64,000 nucleotides of DNA. It comes from Pseudohongiella sp. O18. GTDB lineage: Bacteria; Pseudomonadota; Gammaproteobacteria; Pseudomonadales; Pseudohongiellaceae. Location: NCBI RefSeq assembly GCF_021729085.1, contig NZ_JAJSAR010000002.1, positions 372,001 to 436,000 on the forward strand, written 5' to 3'. Below, in pieces: positions 19,308 to 29,174 of this stretch (positions within the stretch are counted from its first letter, which is position 1; each line of letters opens with the position of its first letter). The position numbers were made by a program, and so were the translations under genes. Under the pieces are notes generated by a model. It did not search any database. It had not been told where the DNA came from and saw nothing but the letters and a program-made list of their open reading frames with translations.

Positions 19308-20183
19308 ATGAACTTTGAAGACATCAAGAATATATGTGTAGTGGGCGCCGGCAACATGGGTCATCAGATTGCCCTGCAGGCTGCCATTTGCGGATACAAG
19401 GTCAAGTGTTTTGACGTCAATCAGGAAACCCTGAAAAAGGCCGATGCCTTCGTTGATTCCTATCTGCCGGGCCGCGTTGAGAAAGGCCGCCTGACCACCG
19501 AGCAGGCGCAGGCTGCGCGCGGCAATATTCAGTTTGTCGACTCGCTGGAATCTGCGGCGGGTGATGCCGACTTTGTCATTGAGGCAGCCACCGAAGTGCT
19601 TTCGCTGAAGCGCAAGATTTTTGCCGACCTGGATCGCATCGCACCCAAGCACGCGATTCTGGCCACCAACTCGTCTGCCATCGTCAGCTCCAAAATTGCT
19701 GATGCCACCCAGCGTCAGGATAAAGTGCTGAACATGCACTTCTTCAATCCGGCACTGGTGATGAAGCTGGTGGAAGTTGTTAAGGGGCCACATGTCTCGG
19801 ATGAAAGCGCTGATCTGACCATGGAGCTGTGCCGCGTCTTCCAGAAAGTGCCGGTACTGCTGAAAAAAGAAGTGGATGGCTTTTTGCTCAACCGTATCTT
19901 TGCAGCGATTTCACGCGAAGCCAGCTGGCTGCTGGAGATGGGTGTGGCCGAAGTGGAAGATATTGATAACGCCTGCGTCTACGGCGCTGGTCACCCGATG
20001 GGGCCGTTCCGCCTGAACGACCTGACCGGACTGGATCTGAGCTACATCATGCGTATGGAAAAATTCCGTGAGACCGGCAACCCTGCCGATTTGCCCAACC
20101 CTCGCCTGGTAGAACACTACATGAAAGGCGAATACGGCGAAAAAACCGGCAAGGGCTGGTACGACTACTCCGGCAAGAAGTAA
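19308..20183 (+). CDS. 3-hydroxyacyl-CoA dehydrogenase family protein
   Basis: 291 residues, the size of single-domain 3-hydroxybutyryl-CoA dehydrogenases. Rossmann loop GAGNMG (13-18), conserved NMHFFNPALVMKLVEVV with the catalytic histidine, and C-terminal helical dimerisation domain (VDGFLLNRIF, GAGHPMGPFRL, DLTGLDL). Oxidises or reduces 3-hydroxyacyl-CoA with NAD(P). No linked enoyl hydratase or thiolase gene, so the pathway (beta-oxidation, butanoate or PHB) is open. An operator-like promoter lies upstream. Confidence 0.9.
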   Translation: MNFEDIKNICVVGAGNMGHQIALQAAICGYKVKCFDVNQETLKKADAFVDSYLPGRVEKGRLTTEQAQAARGNIQFVDSLESAAGDADFVIEAATEVLSLKRKIFADLDRIAPKHAILATNSSAIVSSKIADATQRQDKVLNMHFFNPALVMKLVEVVKGPHVSDESADLTMELCRVFQKVPVLLKKEVDGFLLNRIFAAISREASWLLEMGVAEVEDIDNACVYGAGHPMGPFRLNDLTGLDLSYIMRMEKFRETGNPADLPNPRLVEHYMKGEYGEKTGKGWYDYSGKK

Positions 20184-20198
20184 GTGCGGCGGTCGCCG

Positions 20199-20564
20199 TC
20201 AGGCTTCGAAGTCTGACGGCGCCAGTGCTTTGGCCAGTTCCGCCGGTTCCACTTCGCCACCGGTCAGCTCGGCATCCCAGTCGGTCCCCACCATGGCATT
20301 GTCTTCATGCATGCCCGGCAGCCACTCGGTCAGGAAATCATCCAGGCTGATGGCGCGCGGCTTATACACTGACCACTCATCCGTACACATGGCCGCTGCG
20401 GCCTGTTCGCTGGACCAGAACGGAAATACATCGGTATCTTCATACTCGATGGAGTCGCACAGCGCCCAGCCATCCTCGCCATACAGGCCCCAGACCTGGC
20501 CCTGCTGCAGCGCCTGTTCTACGAATGTCTCAATGTTGCTGTCATCATCGGTGTGGGTGTTCAT
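20199..20564 (-). CDS. DUF2750 family protein
   Basis: 121-residue acidic cytoplasmic protein, start MNTHTDDDSN. The core VWGLYGEDGWALCDSIEYEDTDVFPFW followed by AAAMCTDEW is typical of DUF2750 proteins, which have no established function. Convergent with the upstream dehydrogenase gene, only 15 bp apart, and divergent from ppnN. Confidence 0.75.
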   Translation of the reverse strand: MNTHTDDDSNIETFVEQALQQGQVWGLYGEDGWALCDSIEYEDTDVFPFWSSEQAAAAMCTDEWSVYKPRAISLDDFLTEWLPGMHEDNAMVGTDWDAELTGGEVEPAELAKALAPSDFEA

Positions 20565-20674
20565 AGGCGTCGAGGCTCCGCAGGCTGGCTGACCGGTCAA
20601 AGAAAGTCGCGTATTCTATCCACGTCAGGATATCGTATCCACCGATATTATTGCAGCAAAAAGGATGACCTTGC

Positions 20675-22126
20675 ATGACTCAGGAAAACTGCCGTTACCA
20701 GACCGTAAATGCCGCCATCAGTCCTACGGGCAGCCTCGAGCTGCTCTCCCAGCAGGAGGTGGAACGCCTTAGCCGGGTAGGGCATGGGGAAATTCACGAG
20801 CTGTTCCGCCGTTGCGCACTGGCAGTGCTTAACTGCGACGATAGCTCCGACAGTGCCGAAGAGGTGTTTGCGCGCTACCCGGACTTTGATGTCGAGATTG
20901 TGCAGCGTACCCGCGGCGTCAAGCTGAAGTTAAAAAATGCGCCGGCCTGTGCCTTTGTGGATGGCAAGATCATGAGCGGCGTGCGTGAGCATCTGTTTGC
21001 CGTGCTGCGCGATATCGTGTTTGTGGCCAGTGAGCTGTATCGTCAGGATGAAACCAGTGTCGAGGAGGGCTTCGAGGCCATTCGTCTGGTGCATCGTGGC
21101 CCGCTCAGCCCGGCCGCCATCAATAATCTGGTATTTCTGCTGCTGCGCAATGCCGGTCTGCTGAAACCACGCATGCTGCCCAATCTGGTGGTGTGCTGGG
21201 GCGGTCATTCGATCAGCCGCGACGAGTACGATTACACCAAATCGGTTGGTTACGAACTGGGCCTGCGCCATCTGGACATCTGTACCGGCTGTGGACCAGG
21301 GGCCATGAAGGGCCCCATGAAAGGCGCCGCGATCGGGCATGCCAAGCAGCGCATCCAGGGCGGGCGTTATATCGGGATCAGCGAACCCGGTATCATCGCC
21401 GCTGAGTCCCCTAACCCGATTGTGAATCATCTGGTTGTGCTGCCGGACATTGAAAAACGCCTTGAGGCATTTGTGCGCGTGGCCCATGGCATCATCGTGT
21501 TCCCGGGCGGAGTGGGGACGCTGGAGGAGATTCTGTTTCTGATCGGCACACTGATGGATCCGGCCAACAAGGACCAGCAACTGCCACTGATTTTCACCGA
21601 AGCGGCCTGCAGCAATGGCTATTTCAAGCGCATTGACGAGTTCCTGGTGGCCACGCTGGGAGAACAAGTGCGCCGCCACTATCGAATCATTGAGGACGAT
21701 CCGGTGGAGGTGGCGCATGTGATGCGCGAAGGCATGCAGCAGGTGGGCAAGGGCCGCCGCGTCTCGCGTGACGCCTATTACTACAACTGGCTGCTGCACA
21801 TCCCGGAAGAGATGAAGCACCCCTTTGAGGTCAATCATGACAGCATGGCCAGCCTGCGCCTGACCCGTTCACTGCCTCCGCAGGAGCTGGCCATCAACCT
21901 GCGCCGGGCGTTCTCCGGCATTGTAGCCGGCAATGTGAAGGACCATGGGGTAAGGCTGGTGCGTGAGAAAGGGCCCTTTGTGCTGCGCGGCGATGTCAGC
22001 ATAATGGCGGCGATGGACGGTTTATTGCGTGATTTTGTGGCACATGGACGCATGAAACTGGCCAGGGAACGCTACAACCCCTGTTATACTATCGAGCCCG
22101 AGCCAGCCCAGTCAGAACCGGTCTAA
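20675..22126 (+). CDS. ppnN: Nucleotide 5'-monophosphate nucleosidase PpnN (LOG family)
   Basis: Cleaves nucleoside monophosphates to base and ribose 5-phosphate; the E. coli enzyme is activated by (p)ppGpp. 483 residues, close to E. coli PpnN (454). N-terminal and C-terminal PpnN-specific domains flank the Rossmann-like LOG core, with CTGCGPGAMKGPMKGA and the hallmark PGGVGTLEE. AAAGGATGA upstream is the ribosome-binding site. The suf promoter begins immediately at its stop codon. Confidence 0.93.
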   Translation: MTQENCRYQTVNAAISPTGSLELLSQQEVERLSRVGHGEIHELFRRCALAVLNCDDSSDSAEEVFARYPDFDVEIVQRTRGVKLKLKNAPACAFVDGKIMSGVREHLFAVLRDIVFVASELYRQDETSVEEGFEAIRLVHRGPLSPAAINNLVFLLLRNAGLLKPRMLPNLVVCWGGHSISRDEYDYTKSVGYELGLRHLDICTGCGPGAMKGPMKGAAIGHAKQRIQGGRYIGISEPGIIAAESPNPIVNHLVVLPDIEKRLEAFVRVAHGIIVFPGGVGTLEEILFLIGTLMDPANKDQQLPLIFTEAACSNGYFKRIDEFLVATLGEQVRRHYRIIEDDPVEVAHVMREGMQQVGKGRRVSRDAYYYNWLLHIPEEMKHPFEVNHDSMASLRLTRSLPPQELAINLRRAFSGIVAGNVKDHGVRLVREKGPFVLRGDVSIMAAMDGLLRDFVAHGRMKLARERYNPCYTIEPEPAQSEPV

Positions 22127-22158
22127 TAGTTGACTAAAATAGTCGGATACTCGATAAT
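22126..22158 (+). promoter_or_regulatory. suf promoter overlapped by a type 1 IscR site
   Basis: TTGACT (22130-22135), 17-bp spacer, GATAAT (22153-22158). A 25-bp element at 22126-22150 begins ATAGTTGACT and ends AGTCGGATAC around an AT core, matching the type 1 IscR consensus (ATASYYGACTRWWWYAGTCRRSTAT) at nearly every position and covering the -35. Predicts repression by [2Fe-2S]-IscR. Confidence 0.75.
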
Positions 22159-22207
22159 TTGCGGCTCCTGAAAGCTTTTTTAATCGTCGTTAGAGCCGAG
22201 GTTGCCC

Positions 22208-23644
22208 ATGAGTGAACAAGTCGAAAGCCTGATCCGTAAGGACTATGCTGCCGGATTTCATTCAGCAATCGAGTCCGACACGCTGCCGCCAGGCCTGAAT
22301 GAAGACGTCATCCGCCACATCTCGGCCCAGAAAGAAGAGCCGCAGTGGATGCTGGACTGGCGCCTGAAGGCCTTCGAGGCCTGGCAGCAGATGAGCGAAC
22401 CGACCTGGGCGCACGTGCACTACCCGCAGATCGATTTTCAGTCGATCTCCTACTACAGCTCGCCCAAGAGCATGAAAAACCGCCCGAAAAGCCTCGATGA
22501 GGTGGATCCGGAGCTGCTGGAGACCTACAAAAAGCTGGGTATCCCGCTGCACGAGCAGGAAGCGCTGGCAGGTGTGGCGGTGGATGCGGTATTCGACTCG
22601 GTATCGGTGGTCACTACCTTCCGCAAAAAGCTCTCAGAAGCTGGCGTGATTTTCTGCCCGATCAGCGAGGCAATTCGCGAGTATCCAGAACTGGTTCAAA
22701 AGTACCTGGGTTCTGTGGTCCCGCAAAAAGATAACTACTATGCCGCGCTCAATTCCGCGGTGTTCTCCGATGGTTCCTTTGTGTACATCCCCAAGGGCGT
22801 GCGCTGCCCTATGGAGCTGTCCACCTATTTCCGTATCAATGAGCTCAACACCGGACAGTTCGAACGGACCCTGATCGTGGCCGATGAAGGCTCCCACGTC
22901 AGCTACCTGGAAGGTTGCACCGCGCCAATGCGCGACGAGAACCAGTTGCACGCGGCTGTGGTTGAGCTGGTGGCGCTGGACAATGCCCAGATCAAATACT
23001 CGACCGTGCAGAACTGGTATCCCGGCGATAAAGAAGGCAAGGGTGGTATCTACAACTTTGTGACCAAGCGCGGTATCGCGCACACCAATGCCCGTATCTC
23101 CTGGACCCAGGTCGAGACCGGTTCGGCCGTCACCTGGAAGTACCCCAGCTGCATACTCAAGGGTGACAACAGCGTCGGCGAATTCTACTCGGTCGCGCTG
23201 ACCAATAATTTCCAGCAGGCCGATACCGGCACCAAGATGATTCACCTGGGCAAGAACACCAGCTCGACGATTATTGCCAAGGGTATCTCGGCCGGTCGCA
23301 GCAACAGCTCCTATCGCGGGCTGGTGCGTATCAATCCGGCTGCCGAGGGCGCACGTAACTTCACCCAGTGCGATTCACTGCTGATCGGTGATCGCTGCGG
23401 TGCGCACACCTTCCCGTATATCGAAAACCGCAATGCCTCTGCCGTCATCGAGCACGAGGCGACCACCTCCAAGGTCAGTGATGACCAGATGTTCCTGTGT
23501 CAGCAGCGCGGCCTGGATGCGGAGAAAGCGGTGTCGATGATCGTCAACGGCTTCTGCCGTGAGGTGTTCAAGGAGCTGCCCATGGAGTTTGCGGTGGAAG
23601 CCGGCAAGCTGCTGGAAGTCAGCCTGGAAGGCTCGGTCGGTTAA
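22208..23644 (+). CDS. sufB: Fe-S cluster assembly scaffold SufB
   Basis: Component of the SufBC2D scaffold on which clusters are built; 478 residues. ATG at 22208 after a GAGG site is preferred over a TTG two codons upstream. Typical SufB blocks: [40 protein letters not shown], and the C-terminal [22 protein letters not shown]. First gene of a sufBCDSA-sufT-sufE operon lacking the iscR/sufR regulator gene seen in front of many suf operons. Confidence 0.97.
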   Translation: MSEQVESLIRKDYAAGFHSAIESDTLPPGLNEDVIRHISAQKEEPQWMLDWRLKAFEAWQQMSEPTWAHVHYPQIDFQSISYYSSPKSMKNRPKSLDEVDPELLETYKKLGIPLHEQEALAGVAVDAVFDSVSVVTTFRKKLSEAGVIFCPISEAIREYPELVQKYLGSVVPQKDNYYAALNSAVFSDGSFVYIPKGVRCPMELSTYFRINELNTGQFERTLIVADEGSHVSYLEGCTAPMRDENQLHAAVVELVALDNAQIKYSTVQNWYPGDKEGKGGIYNFVTKRGIAHTNARISWTQVETGSAVTWKYPSCILKGDNSVGEFYSVALTNNFQQADTGTKMIHLGKNTSSTIIAKGISAGRSNSSYRGLVRINPAAEGARNFTQCDSLLIGDRCGAHTFPYIENRNASAVIEHEATTSKVSDDQMFLCQQRGLDAEKAVSMIVNGFCREVFKELPMEFAVEAGKLLEVSLEGSVG

Positions 23645-23693
23645 ACCACCGCAGTCTGAACCTGATTCTTTTTTTATCAAACGGAACTTCATT

Positions 23694-24443
23694 ATGTTAC
23701 AGATCAAAGAACTGGTTGCTGAAATCGACGGCAAGCAGATTCTCAATGGCCTGAATCTGACCATTGGCGACGGCGAAGTCCACGCCATCATGGGCCCTAA
23801 CGGGGCAGGCAAAAGTACGCTGGGCAATGTACTGACCGGCCGCGATGGCTACGAGGTCAAATCCGGCGAAGTACTGTTCAACGGCAAAAACCTGTTTGAT
23901 CTGGAGATCGAAGAGCGTGCCCGTGAAGGCATGTTCCTGGCCTTCCAGTATCCGGTGGAAATCCCCGGCGTCAGCAATATGGAATTCCTCAAAGCCTCGC
24001 TGGATGCCCGGCGCAAACACCAGGGCCTGGAAGAGCTGTCCTCCTTCGACTTCATGAAGCTGGCGCGCGAGACCAGCGCCAAGGTCAGCCTGGATGCCGC
24101 TTTCCTGAAGCGCGGCGTCAATGAAGGCTTCTCCGGTGGTGAGAAAAAGCGCAACGAGATTCTGCAGATGATGCTGCTGGAACCGCAGCTGTGCATTCTG
24201 GATGAAACCGACTCCGGTCTGGACATTGATGCCCTGCAGGTGGTTGCCAATGGCGTCAACGCCATGCGTGACGGCAAGCGCAGCTTTATCGTCGTGACTC
24301 ACTACCAGCGACTGCTGGACTACATCGTGCCTGATCACGTGCACGTGCTTGCCGGTGGCAAAATCGTCAAATCCGGTGACAAAGAACTCGCCAAAGAACT
24401 GGAAGCCAAAGGTTATGGCTGGCTGGAAGGTGAGGTCGCCTGA
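23694..24443 (+). CDS. sufC: Fe-S cluster assembly ATPase SufC
   Basis: ABC-type ATPase that drives conformational change of SufBCD; 249 residues from the ATG at 23694 (MLQIKEL). Walker A GPNGAGKST (34-42), signature FSGGEKKRNE, Walker B LCILDETDSGLD, and the H-loop VVTHY. No membrane domain, as expected for the cytosolic Suf ATPase. The stop is 2 bp before sufD. Confidence 0.97.
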   Translation: MLQIKELVAEIDGKQILNGLNLTIGDGEVHAIMGPNGAGKSTLGNVLTGRDGYEVKSGEVLFNGKNLFDLEIEERAREGMFLAFQYPVEIPGVSNMEFLKASLDARRKHQGLEELSSFDFMKLARETSAKVSLDAAFLKRGVNEGFSGGEKKRNEILQMMLLEPQLCILDETDSGLDIDALQVVANGVNAMRDGKRSFIVVTHYQRLLDYIVPDHVHVLAGGKIVKSGDKELAKELEAKGYGWLEGEVA

Positions 24444-24445
24444 AC

Positions 24446-25759
24446 ATGACACAGCCCGTTCAGCCAAGCGATTTTCAGAAACGCGCCCTGACGCTGGCAC
24501 AGCAGCGCAGTGCGCCAGCGTTCCTGCAGACGGTGCGACAGCAGGGCCTGGATGAATTCGGCCAGATTCAGTGGCCCGGTCGCAAGACCGAAATGTGGAA
24601 GTACACCACTTTGCGTCCGGTCGAAGCCTTTGCCAATGCCGGATGGCCGGCCGACGATGTCGCCGCCGACGGCAAGCAGCTGGCGTCGCTGCCCGAGCTG
24701 GATGCCACACGTCTGGTATTTGTCGATGGTCTGTTTGATGGTGCCGCGTCGGATGAACTGCCTGACGGTGTGCGCCTGTTCAGTCAGGCCGACGAGGCGG
24801 CACGTGTGGTGCTTGACCAGTACCTGGTCAAGATCGCCAAGGATATTGATCCGTCACGTCGCAATCTGTTTGCAGCTCTCAATGATGCCTGGCTGACCGA
24901 CGGCGTGCTGGTCTATGTGCCGAAAAATGCCACACTGGAAAAGCCCCTGTATGTGGTGCACCTGTCGACTGCGCAAGCGGCCGAGCGCGTCGCCAATCAG
25001 CGACTGCTGGTAGTGCTGGAGCAGGGCGCCAGTGCCGATCTGATCGAGCACTACCTGAGCGCCGACGATGCGAGTGCCAGCTTTGTGAACACGCTGACTG
25101 AAATACACGTCGGCGATAACGCGAGACTGAGCCATACCCGTCTTAACCTGGAACACGAAGCCAGCAGTCATGTCGGCGCGGTGCATATCAACCTGCAGCG
25201 CAGCGCGGTGGCCAATGGTTTCACACTGGCTGAAGGCGGCGAGCTCAAGCGCCTGGACTACCAGATTAACCACTGTGGCGAAGGTGCCGAGCTGAACCTC
25301 AATGGCCTGTATCTGGGCCGGCATCAGCAGCACGTTGATTACCACACCACCATCGAACATCGCGTGCCCAACTGCACCAGCCAGGAAGTCTTCCGCGGCA
25401 TTGTGGGTGACAAGGCCAAAGCTGTGTTTAATGGCCGCATCCATATCCATCAGGATGCGCAGAAAACCCTGGCGGAACTGAACAACCGCAATCTGCTCAC
25501 CTCCAATACTGCCGAGGTGGACACCAAGCCGGAACTGGAAATTTACGCCGATGATGTGCGCTGTGCACACGGTGCAACCATCAGTCAGCTGGACGAGACG
25601 GCGCTGTACTATCTGCAAAGCCGCGGCATTGAACTGCCCCAGGCGCGCATGATGCTCAGCTACGGCTTCATCAATGAGGTGCTGGAAACCCTGCCGCACG
25701 AGGGTATCCGTACCGCGCTGCAGAAGCGCCTGCGACAGCGGTTTGTTGAGGAGATTTAA
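24446..25759 (+). CDS. sufD: Fe-S cluster assembly protein SufD
   Basis: SufB paralogue in the SufBC2D complex; 437 residues. Contains the WPGRKTEMWKYT N-terminal motif, the beta-helix core, and the conserved SQLDETALYYLQSRGI near the C-terminus with the histidine of CAHGAT. Starts 2 bp after sufC, so translational coupling is likely. Confidence 0.96.
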   Translation: MTQPVQPSDFQKRALTLAQQRSAPAFLQTVRQQGLDEFGQIQWPGRKTEMWKYTTLRPVEAFANAGWPADDVAADGKQLASLPELDATRLVFVDGLFDGAASDELPDGVRLFSQADEAARVVLDQYLVKIAKDIDPSRRNLFAALNDAWLTDGVLVYVPKNATLEKPLYVVHLSTAQAAERVANQRLLVVLEQGASADLIEHYLSADDASASFVNTLTEIHVGDNARLSHTRLNLEHEASSHVGAVHINLQRSAVANGFTLAEGGELKRLDYQINHCGEGAELNLNGLYLGRHQQHVDYHTTIEHRVPNCTSQEVFRGIVGDKAKAVFNGRIHIHQDAQKTLAELNNRNLLTSNTAEVDTKPELEIYADDVRCAHGATISQLDETALYYLQSRGIELPQARMMLSYGFINEVLETLPHEGIRTALQKRLRQRFVEEI

Positions 25760-25760
25760 G

Positions 25761-27017
25761 GTGGCCGACGTGGCAGCGGAGACAGTAGTGCAGGCGCACG
25801 GCTTTGATGCCGGGCGCGTCAAGCAGGACTTTCCGATCCTGAATCAGCAGGTGAACGGCCAGCCACTGGTCTACCTGGATAATGCCGCGACCACCCAAAA
25901 GCCACAGGCCGTCATCGACGCCATCAGCCACTATTATCAGTTCGACAACAGCAATGTGCACCGCGGTGCCCATACGCTGGCCGATCGCGCCACCGCCAAG
26001 TTTGAACAGGCACGGCAGCGCGTCACACAGTTTATCAATGCCCCGGCCGCCAAACAGGTGCTGTGGACCCGCGGCACTACCGAAGGTATCAACCTGGTCG
26101 CCTCCAGCTGGGGCGGCGCGAATCTGAAGCAGGGTGACCGCGTGCTGGTCTCGGCCATGGAGCACCACTCCAATATCGTGCCCTGGCAGATGGTCGCCGA
26201 AAAAACCGGTGCACAAGTTGAAGCCATTCCGGTGGATGACACTGGCACGCTGGATCTGCAGGCATTTACGGACATGCTGGATGACCGCGTGCGTATGGTG
26301 TCGGTCAACCAGGTCTCCAATGCCCTGGGCAGCATCAATCCGATTGCTGACATCATCCGCCTGGCTCACCAGCACGGTGCGCTGGTGCTGATCGACGGTG
26401 CCCAGGCCATCGCGCACTGGCCGGTTGATGTGCAGGCCATGGACTGCGATTTTTATGTGTTCTCCGGCCACAAACTGTTTGGCCCTACCGGTATCGGTGT
26501 GTTGTATGGCCGCGAAGAACTGCTCAACGCCATGCCGCCATATCAGGGCGGTGGTGAGATGATTGAAACGGTCAGCTTTGATGGCACGACCTATAATCAG
26601 CTGCCCTACAAGTTCGAAGCCGGCACGCCAGACATTGCTGGCGCCATTGGCCTGGCCGCGGCCATCGATTACGTCGACAGTCTGGATCGCGCAGCAGCTG
26701 CCGAACATGAACATGCGCTGCTGGCCTACGCGACGGAGAAAGCGACGCAGGTGCCGGGTCTGAAACTGATTGGCACTGCCACCGACAAATGCGCGGTCTT
26801 GAGTTTTGTGCTGGAAGGGGTGCATCCCTCGGATCTGGGCATGCTACTCGACCAGCAGGGTGTGGCCGTGCGAACCGGCCACCACTGCGCGCAGCCACTG
26901 ATGCAGCAGTACGGGATACCTGGTACGGTGCGGGCCAGCTTCAGCTTTTATAATACATTTGACGATGTAGACAGATTATTCGCCGCCCTGGACAAGGCGC
27001 GGCAGTTATTAACGTGA
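25761..27017 (+). CDS. sufS: Cysteine desulfurase SufS
   Basis: PLP enzyme taking sulfur from cysteine for the Suf pathway; 418 residues. GTG start at 25761, 1 bp after the sufD stop, with GAGGAG 7 nt upstream. PLP lysine K238 in SGHKLFGPTG; the catalytic cysteine is C376 in RTGHHCAQPL, the type II (SufS) pattern that needs SufE as sulfur acceptor. sufE is present five genes on. Confidence 0.96.
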   Translation: MADVAAETVVQAHGFDAGRVKQDFPILNQQVNGQPLVYLDNAATTQKPQAVIDAISHYYQFDNSNVHRGAHTLADRATAKFEQARQRVTQFINAPAAKQVLWTRGTTEGINLVASSWGGANLKQGDRVLVSAMEHHSNIVPWQMVAEKTGAQVEAIPVDDTGTLDLQAFTDMLDDRVRMVSVNQVSNALGSINPIADIIRLAHQHGALVLIDGAQAIAHWPVDVQAMDCDFYVFSGHKLFGPTGIGVLYGREELLNAMPPYQGGGEMIETVSFDGTTYNQLPYKFEAGTPDIAGAIGLAAAIDYVDSLDRAAAAEHEHALLAYATEKATQVPGLKLIGTATDKCAVLSFVLEGVHPSDLGMLLDQQGVAVRTGHHCAQPLMQQYGIPGTVRASFSFYNTFDDVDRLFAALDKARQLLT

Positions 27018-27027
27018 GGTAACAGAA

Positions 27028-27399
27028 ATGACGGTAGAGACATTCGATCCGCAAGCTGCCTCCACCCCGGTGTCGGTCACTCCGGCGGCGGTGGCGCATT
27101 TTCGCAGGCAGCTGCAAAAAGACACTAACGCCAGGGCCGTGCGCCTGAGCGTCAAGGAAAGCGGCTGCACCGGTTTTATGTATGTGGTCGACCTGGTCCA
27201 GGAAGGCCAGGCCGAAGACCTGCACCAGCAGCTGGAAGACGGCCTGGAGCTGCTGATTGACAGTGGCAGTCTGGGGGTTGTTAAGGGGACGAAGATTGAT
27301 CTGGTTACGGAAGGAGTAAACAGACAACTTCGTTTCCAGAACCCAAACGTTGTCGACCAATGCGGTTGTGGTGAGAGTTTTTCGATTGCGAAGGACTGA
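27028..27399 (+). CDS. sufA: A-type Fe-S carrier SufA
   Basis: 123 residues of the HesB/IscA family. The three cluster-ligand cysteines are present: C47 in ESGCTG, and C112 and C114 in QCGCGESF. Position in the suf operon indicates SufA rather than ErpA or IscA. A GAGG site precedes the ATG. Confidence 0.92.
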   Translation: MTVETFDPQAASTPVSVTPAAVAHFRRQLQKDTNARAVRLSVKESGCTGFMYVVDLVQEGQAEDLHQQLEDGLELLIDSGSLGVVKGTKIDLVTEGVNRQLRFQNPNVVDQCGCGESFSIAKD

Positions 27400-27437
27400 C
27401 TGAGCCTCGATTGGATTATTTGATTTAGGAATCGGAT

Positions 27438-27971
27438 ATGGAACGCAAGATGGTGGTGGCGCAGCAGGATTGTCCGGCGCGGCGGGTGCCGGATGGGACG
27501 CCTGTCACCATTCCCAGGGACAGTTTTGTCAGCATTACGCAGGCGCTGGGTGGCAACTACACAGTGGTGCACCAGGGGCAGATGCTGCGGGTGGATGGCA
27601 CGGATGCGGGCGCGCTCGGTCTGAAGCCGGAGACGCTGACGTTTCCGCCTGCCACTGACGACCAGATTCAGGAGTCGCAGGTCTGGGAAGCGCTGGGTAC
27701 CGTGTTTGATCCGGAGATCCCGGTCGATCTGGTGAACCTCGGGCTGATCTATAAAGTGGACGTGGACCAGGACGCCAAAACCGTTGATATCGACATGACC
27801 CTGACGGCTCCCGGCTGCGGCATGGGTCCGGTGCTGGTCGGTGATGTGGAATACCGCGTGCGCAAGGTGCCCAACGTCAAAAAGGTCAACGTCGATCTGG
27901 TGTTTGATCCGCCCTGGAGCCGCGAGATGATGAGCGAGGAAGCCCAACTGGAAACGGGGATGTTTTTCTGA
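27438..27971 (+). CDS. sufT: Fe-S assembly factor SufT (MIP18/DUF59)
   Basis: 177 residues. After an N-terminal beta extension the MIP18 domain carries VFDPEIPVDLVNLGLIY and LTAPGCGMGPVL with the conserved cysteine. SufT proteins assist Fe-S maturation under high demand; the exact step is unsettled. Its stop overlaps the sufE start by one base. Confidence 0.9.
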   Translation: MERKMVVAQQDCPARRVPDGTPVTIPRDSFVSITQALGGNYTVVHQGQMLRVDGTDAGALGLKPETLTFPPATDDQIQESQVWEALGTVFDPEIPVDLVNLGLIYKVDVDQDAKTVDIDMTLTAPGCGMGPVLVGDVEYRVRKVPNVKKVNVDLVFDPPWSREMMSEEAQLETGMFF

Positions 27972-28411
27972 TGGCTAAGCAATTCGGCGTCGACATCACC
28001 AGCGACGACATCGTCGACACCCTGGCATTTTTTGACAGCTGGGACGATCGCTACAAATACATCATCGACCTGGGCCGCGAACTGCCACCCATGGCCGACG
28101 AACACAAGGTGGAAGACAACCTGATCCGCGGCTGTCAGAGCCAGGTCTGGCTGGTCACGCGTGAGGAGCAGCAGGGCAGCCAGGACGGCAAACTGTATTT
28201 CGACGTCGACAGCGACGCGTTTATTGTGAAAGGCCTGCTGGCCATCGTCATGGCCGCCTACAACGGCAAAACCGCCGACGAGATTCTGGCCTTTAATATC
28301 CAGGCCTACTTCGAATCCATCGACCTGATGCGCCACCTCAGCCCCACACGGGGCAGTGGCCTGCAGGCCATGGTGGCCCGCATCCAGCAGATCGCCTCAC
28401 AGGCAGCCTGA
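27971..28411 (+). CDS. sufE: Sulfur acceptor SufE
   Basis: 146 residues. Accepts persulfide from SufS on C55 in IRGCQSQVW and passes it to SufB. The ATG overlaps the sufT TGA by one base, placing it last in the operon. A hairpin (28423-28444) follows. Confidence 0.95.
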   Translation: MAKQFGVDITSDDIVDTLAFFDSWDDRYKYIIDLGRELPPMADEHKVEDNLIRGCQSQVWLVTREEQQGSQDGKLYFDVDSDAFIVKGLLAIVMAAYNGKTADEILAFNIQAYFESIDLMRHLSPTRGSGLQAMVARIQQIASQAA

Positions 28412-28422
28412 TCCTGAGTCCA

Positions 28423-28444
28423 GGCCTTAGTATAAGCTGAGGCC
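28423..28444. terminator. Hairpin between convergent sufE and Sel1 gene
   Basis: GGCCTTAG-TATAAG-CTGAGGCC, 8-bp stem with one G-T pair, in the 39-bp gap between convergent genes. Likely bidirectional terminator although the T-tract is weak. Confidence 0.5.
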
Positions 28445-28450
28445 CGCGCG

Positions 28451-29137
28451 TCAGCTGCGATTCTCCAGCACCCAGTTGGCATAATCACGCTGCCCCTGCG
28501 AACGCTGCGCGGCACTCATCTCAGTCTCCAGCGTGTTCAGAAACTGGGTAGCCAGCGCCACCTCATTATCCTGTGCCAGCCGCGCCCACATATAGGCCTG
28601 CGCCAGATCCCGGTCCACGCCGAGGCCCTGATGGTACATGGTCGCCAGGTAGTACTGCGCCTCGCCATCATCATAGCCCGCTGCCTCACCGTACCAGCGC
28701 GCCGCCTGTTCGTAGTGCGCGCCACGATTGATCAGCGACAGCGGCCAGACACTCATCCACGACGGCTGTACCCCCAACTGGTTGTAATACAGCACGCCCA
28801 GATTCACCATCGACCGCACATAACCCTGCTCAGCCGCCCGCTGCGTCCACAAAAAGGCCTGCTCATAGTCCTGCGGCACACCCTCACCACTGAAATACAG
28901 CACCCCCAGATTGTGCTGCGCAATCGCCAGCCCATTCTCCGCCGCCTCGGTAAAAAGCGCGACCGCCGTGGCCATGTCTCCCGCATCCCGCGCCTCAACG
29001 CCCTCGTAATAGACGCTGTAGTCCGGCAGCTCGGTATCCTCATCCACCACCTGAACCTGCGCCTGCAGCGCAGCAGCCGGCCAGAGCAGGGCTGCGGCCA
29101 GCATCAGACACGAGACAAAACGACAGGAAAAAATCAC
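28451..29137 (-). CDS. Sel1-repeat periplasmic protein (1)
   Basis: 228 residues from a GTG with GAGGAAGG 7 nt upstream; signal peptide (LMLAAALLWPAAALQAQ). At least three Sel1/TPR-like repeats follow, for example AIAQHNLGVLYFSGEGVPQD and EAQYYLATMYHQGLGVDRD. Such solenoids act as protein-protein adaptors. First-from-left of three tandem minus-strand Sel1 genes with different repeat numbers, probably an old duplication; partner unknown. Confidence 0.8.
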   Translation of the reverse strand: MIFSCRFVSCLMLAAALLWPAAALQAQVQVVDEDTELPDYSVYYEGVEARDAGDMATAVALFTEAAENGLAIAQHNLGVLYFSGEGVPQDYEQAFLWTQRAAEQGYVRSMVNLGVLYYNQLGVQPSWMSVWPLSLINRGAHYEQAARWYGEAAGYDDGEAQYYLATMYHQGLGVDRDLAQAYMWARLAQDNEVALATQFLNTLETEMSAAQRSQGQRDYANWVLENRS

Positions 29138-29174
29138 CAAAAAACCTTCCTCAAGACCGTACTCAAGACCTTTC

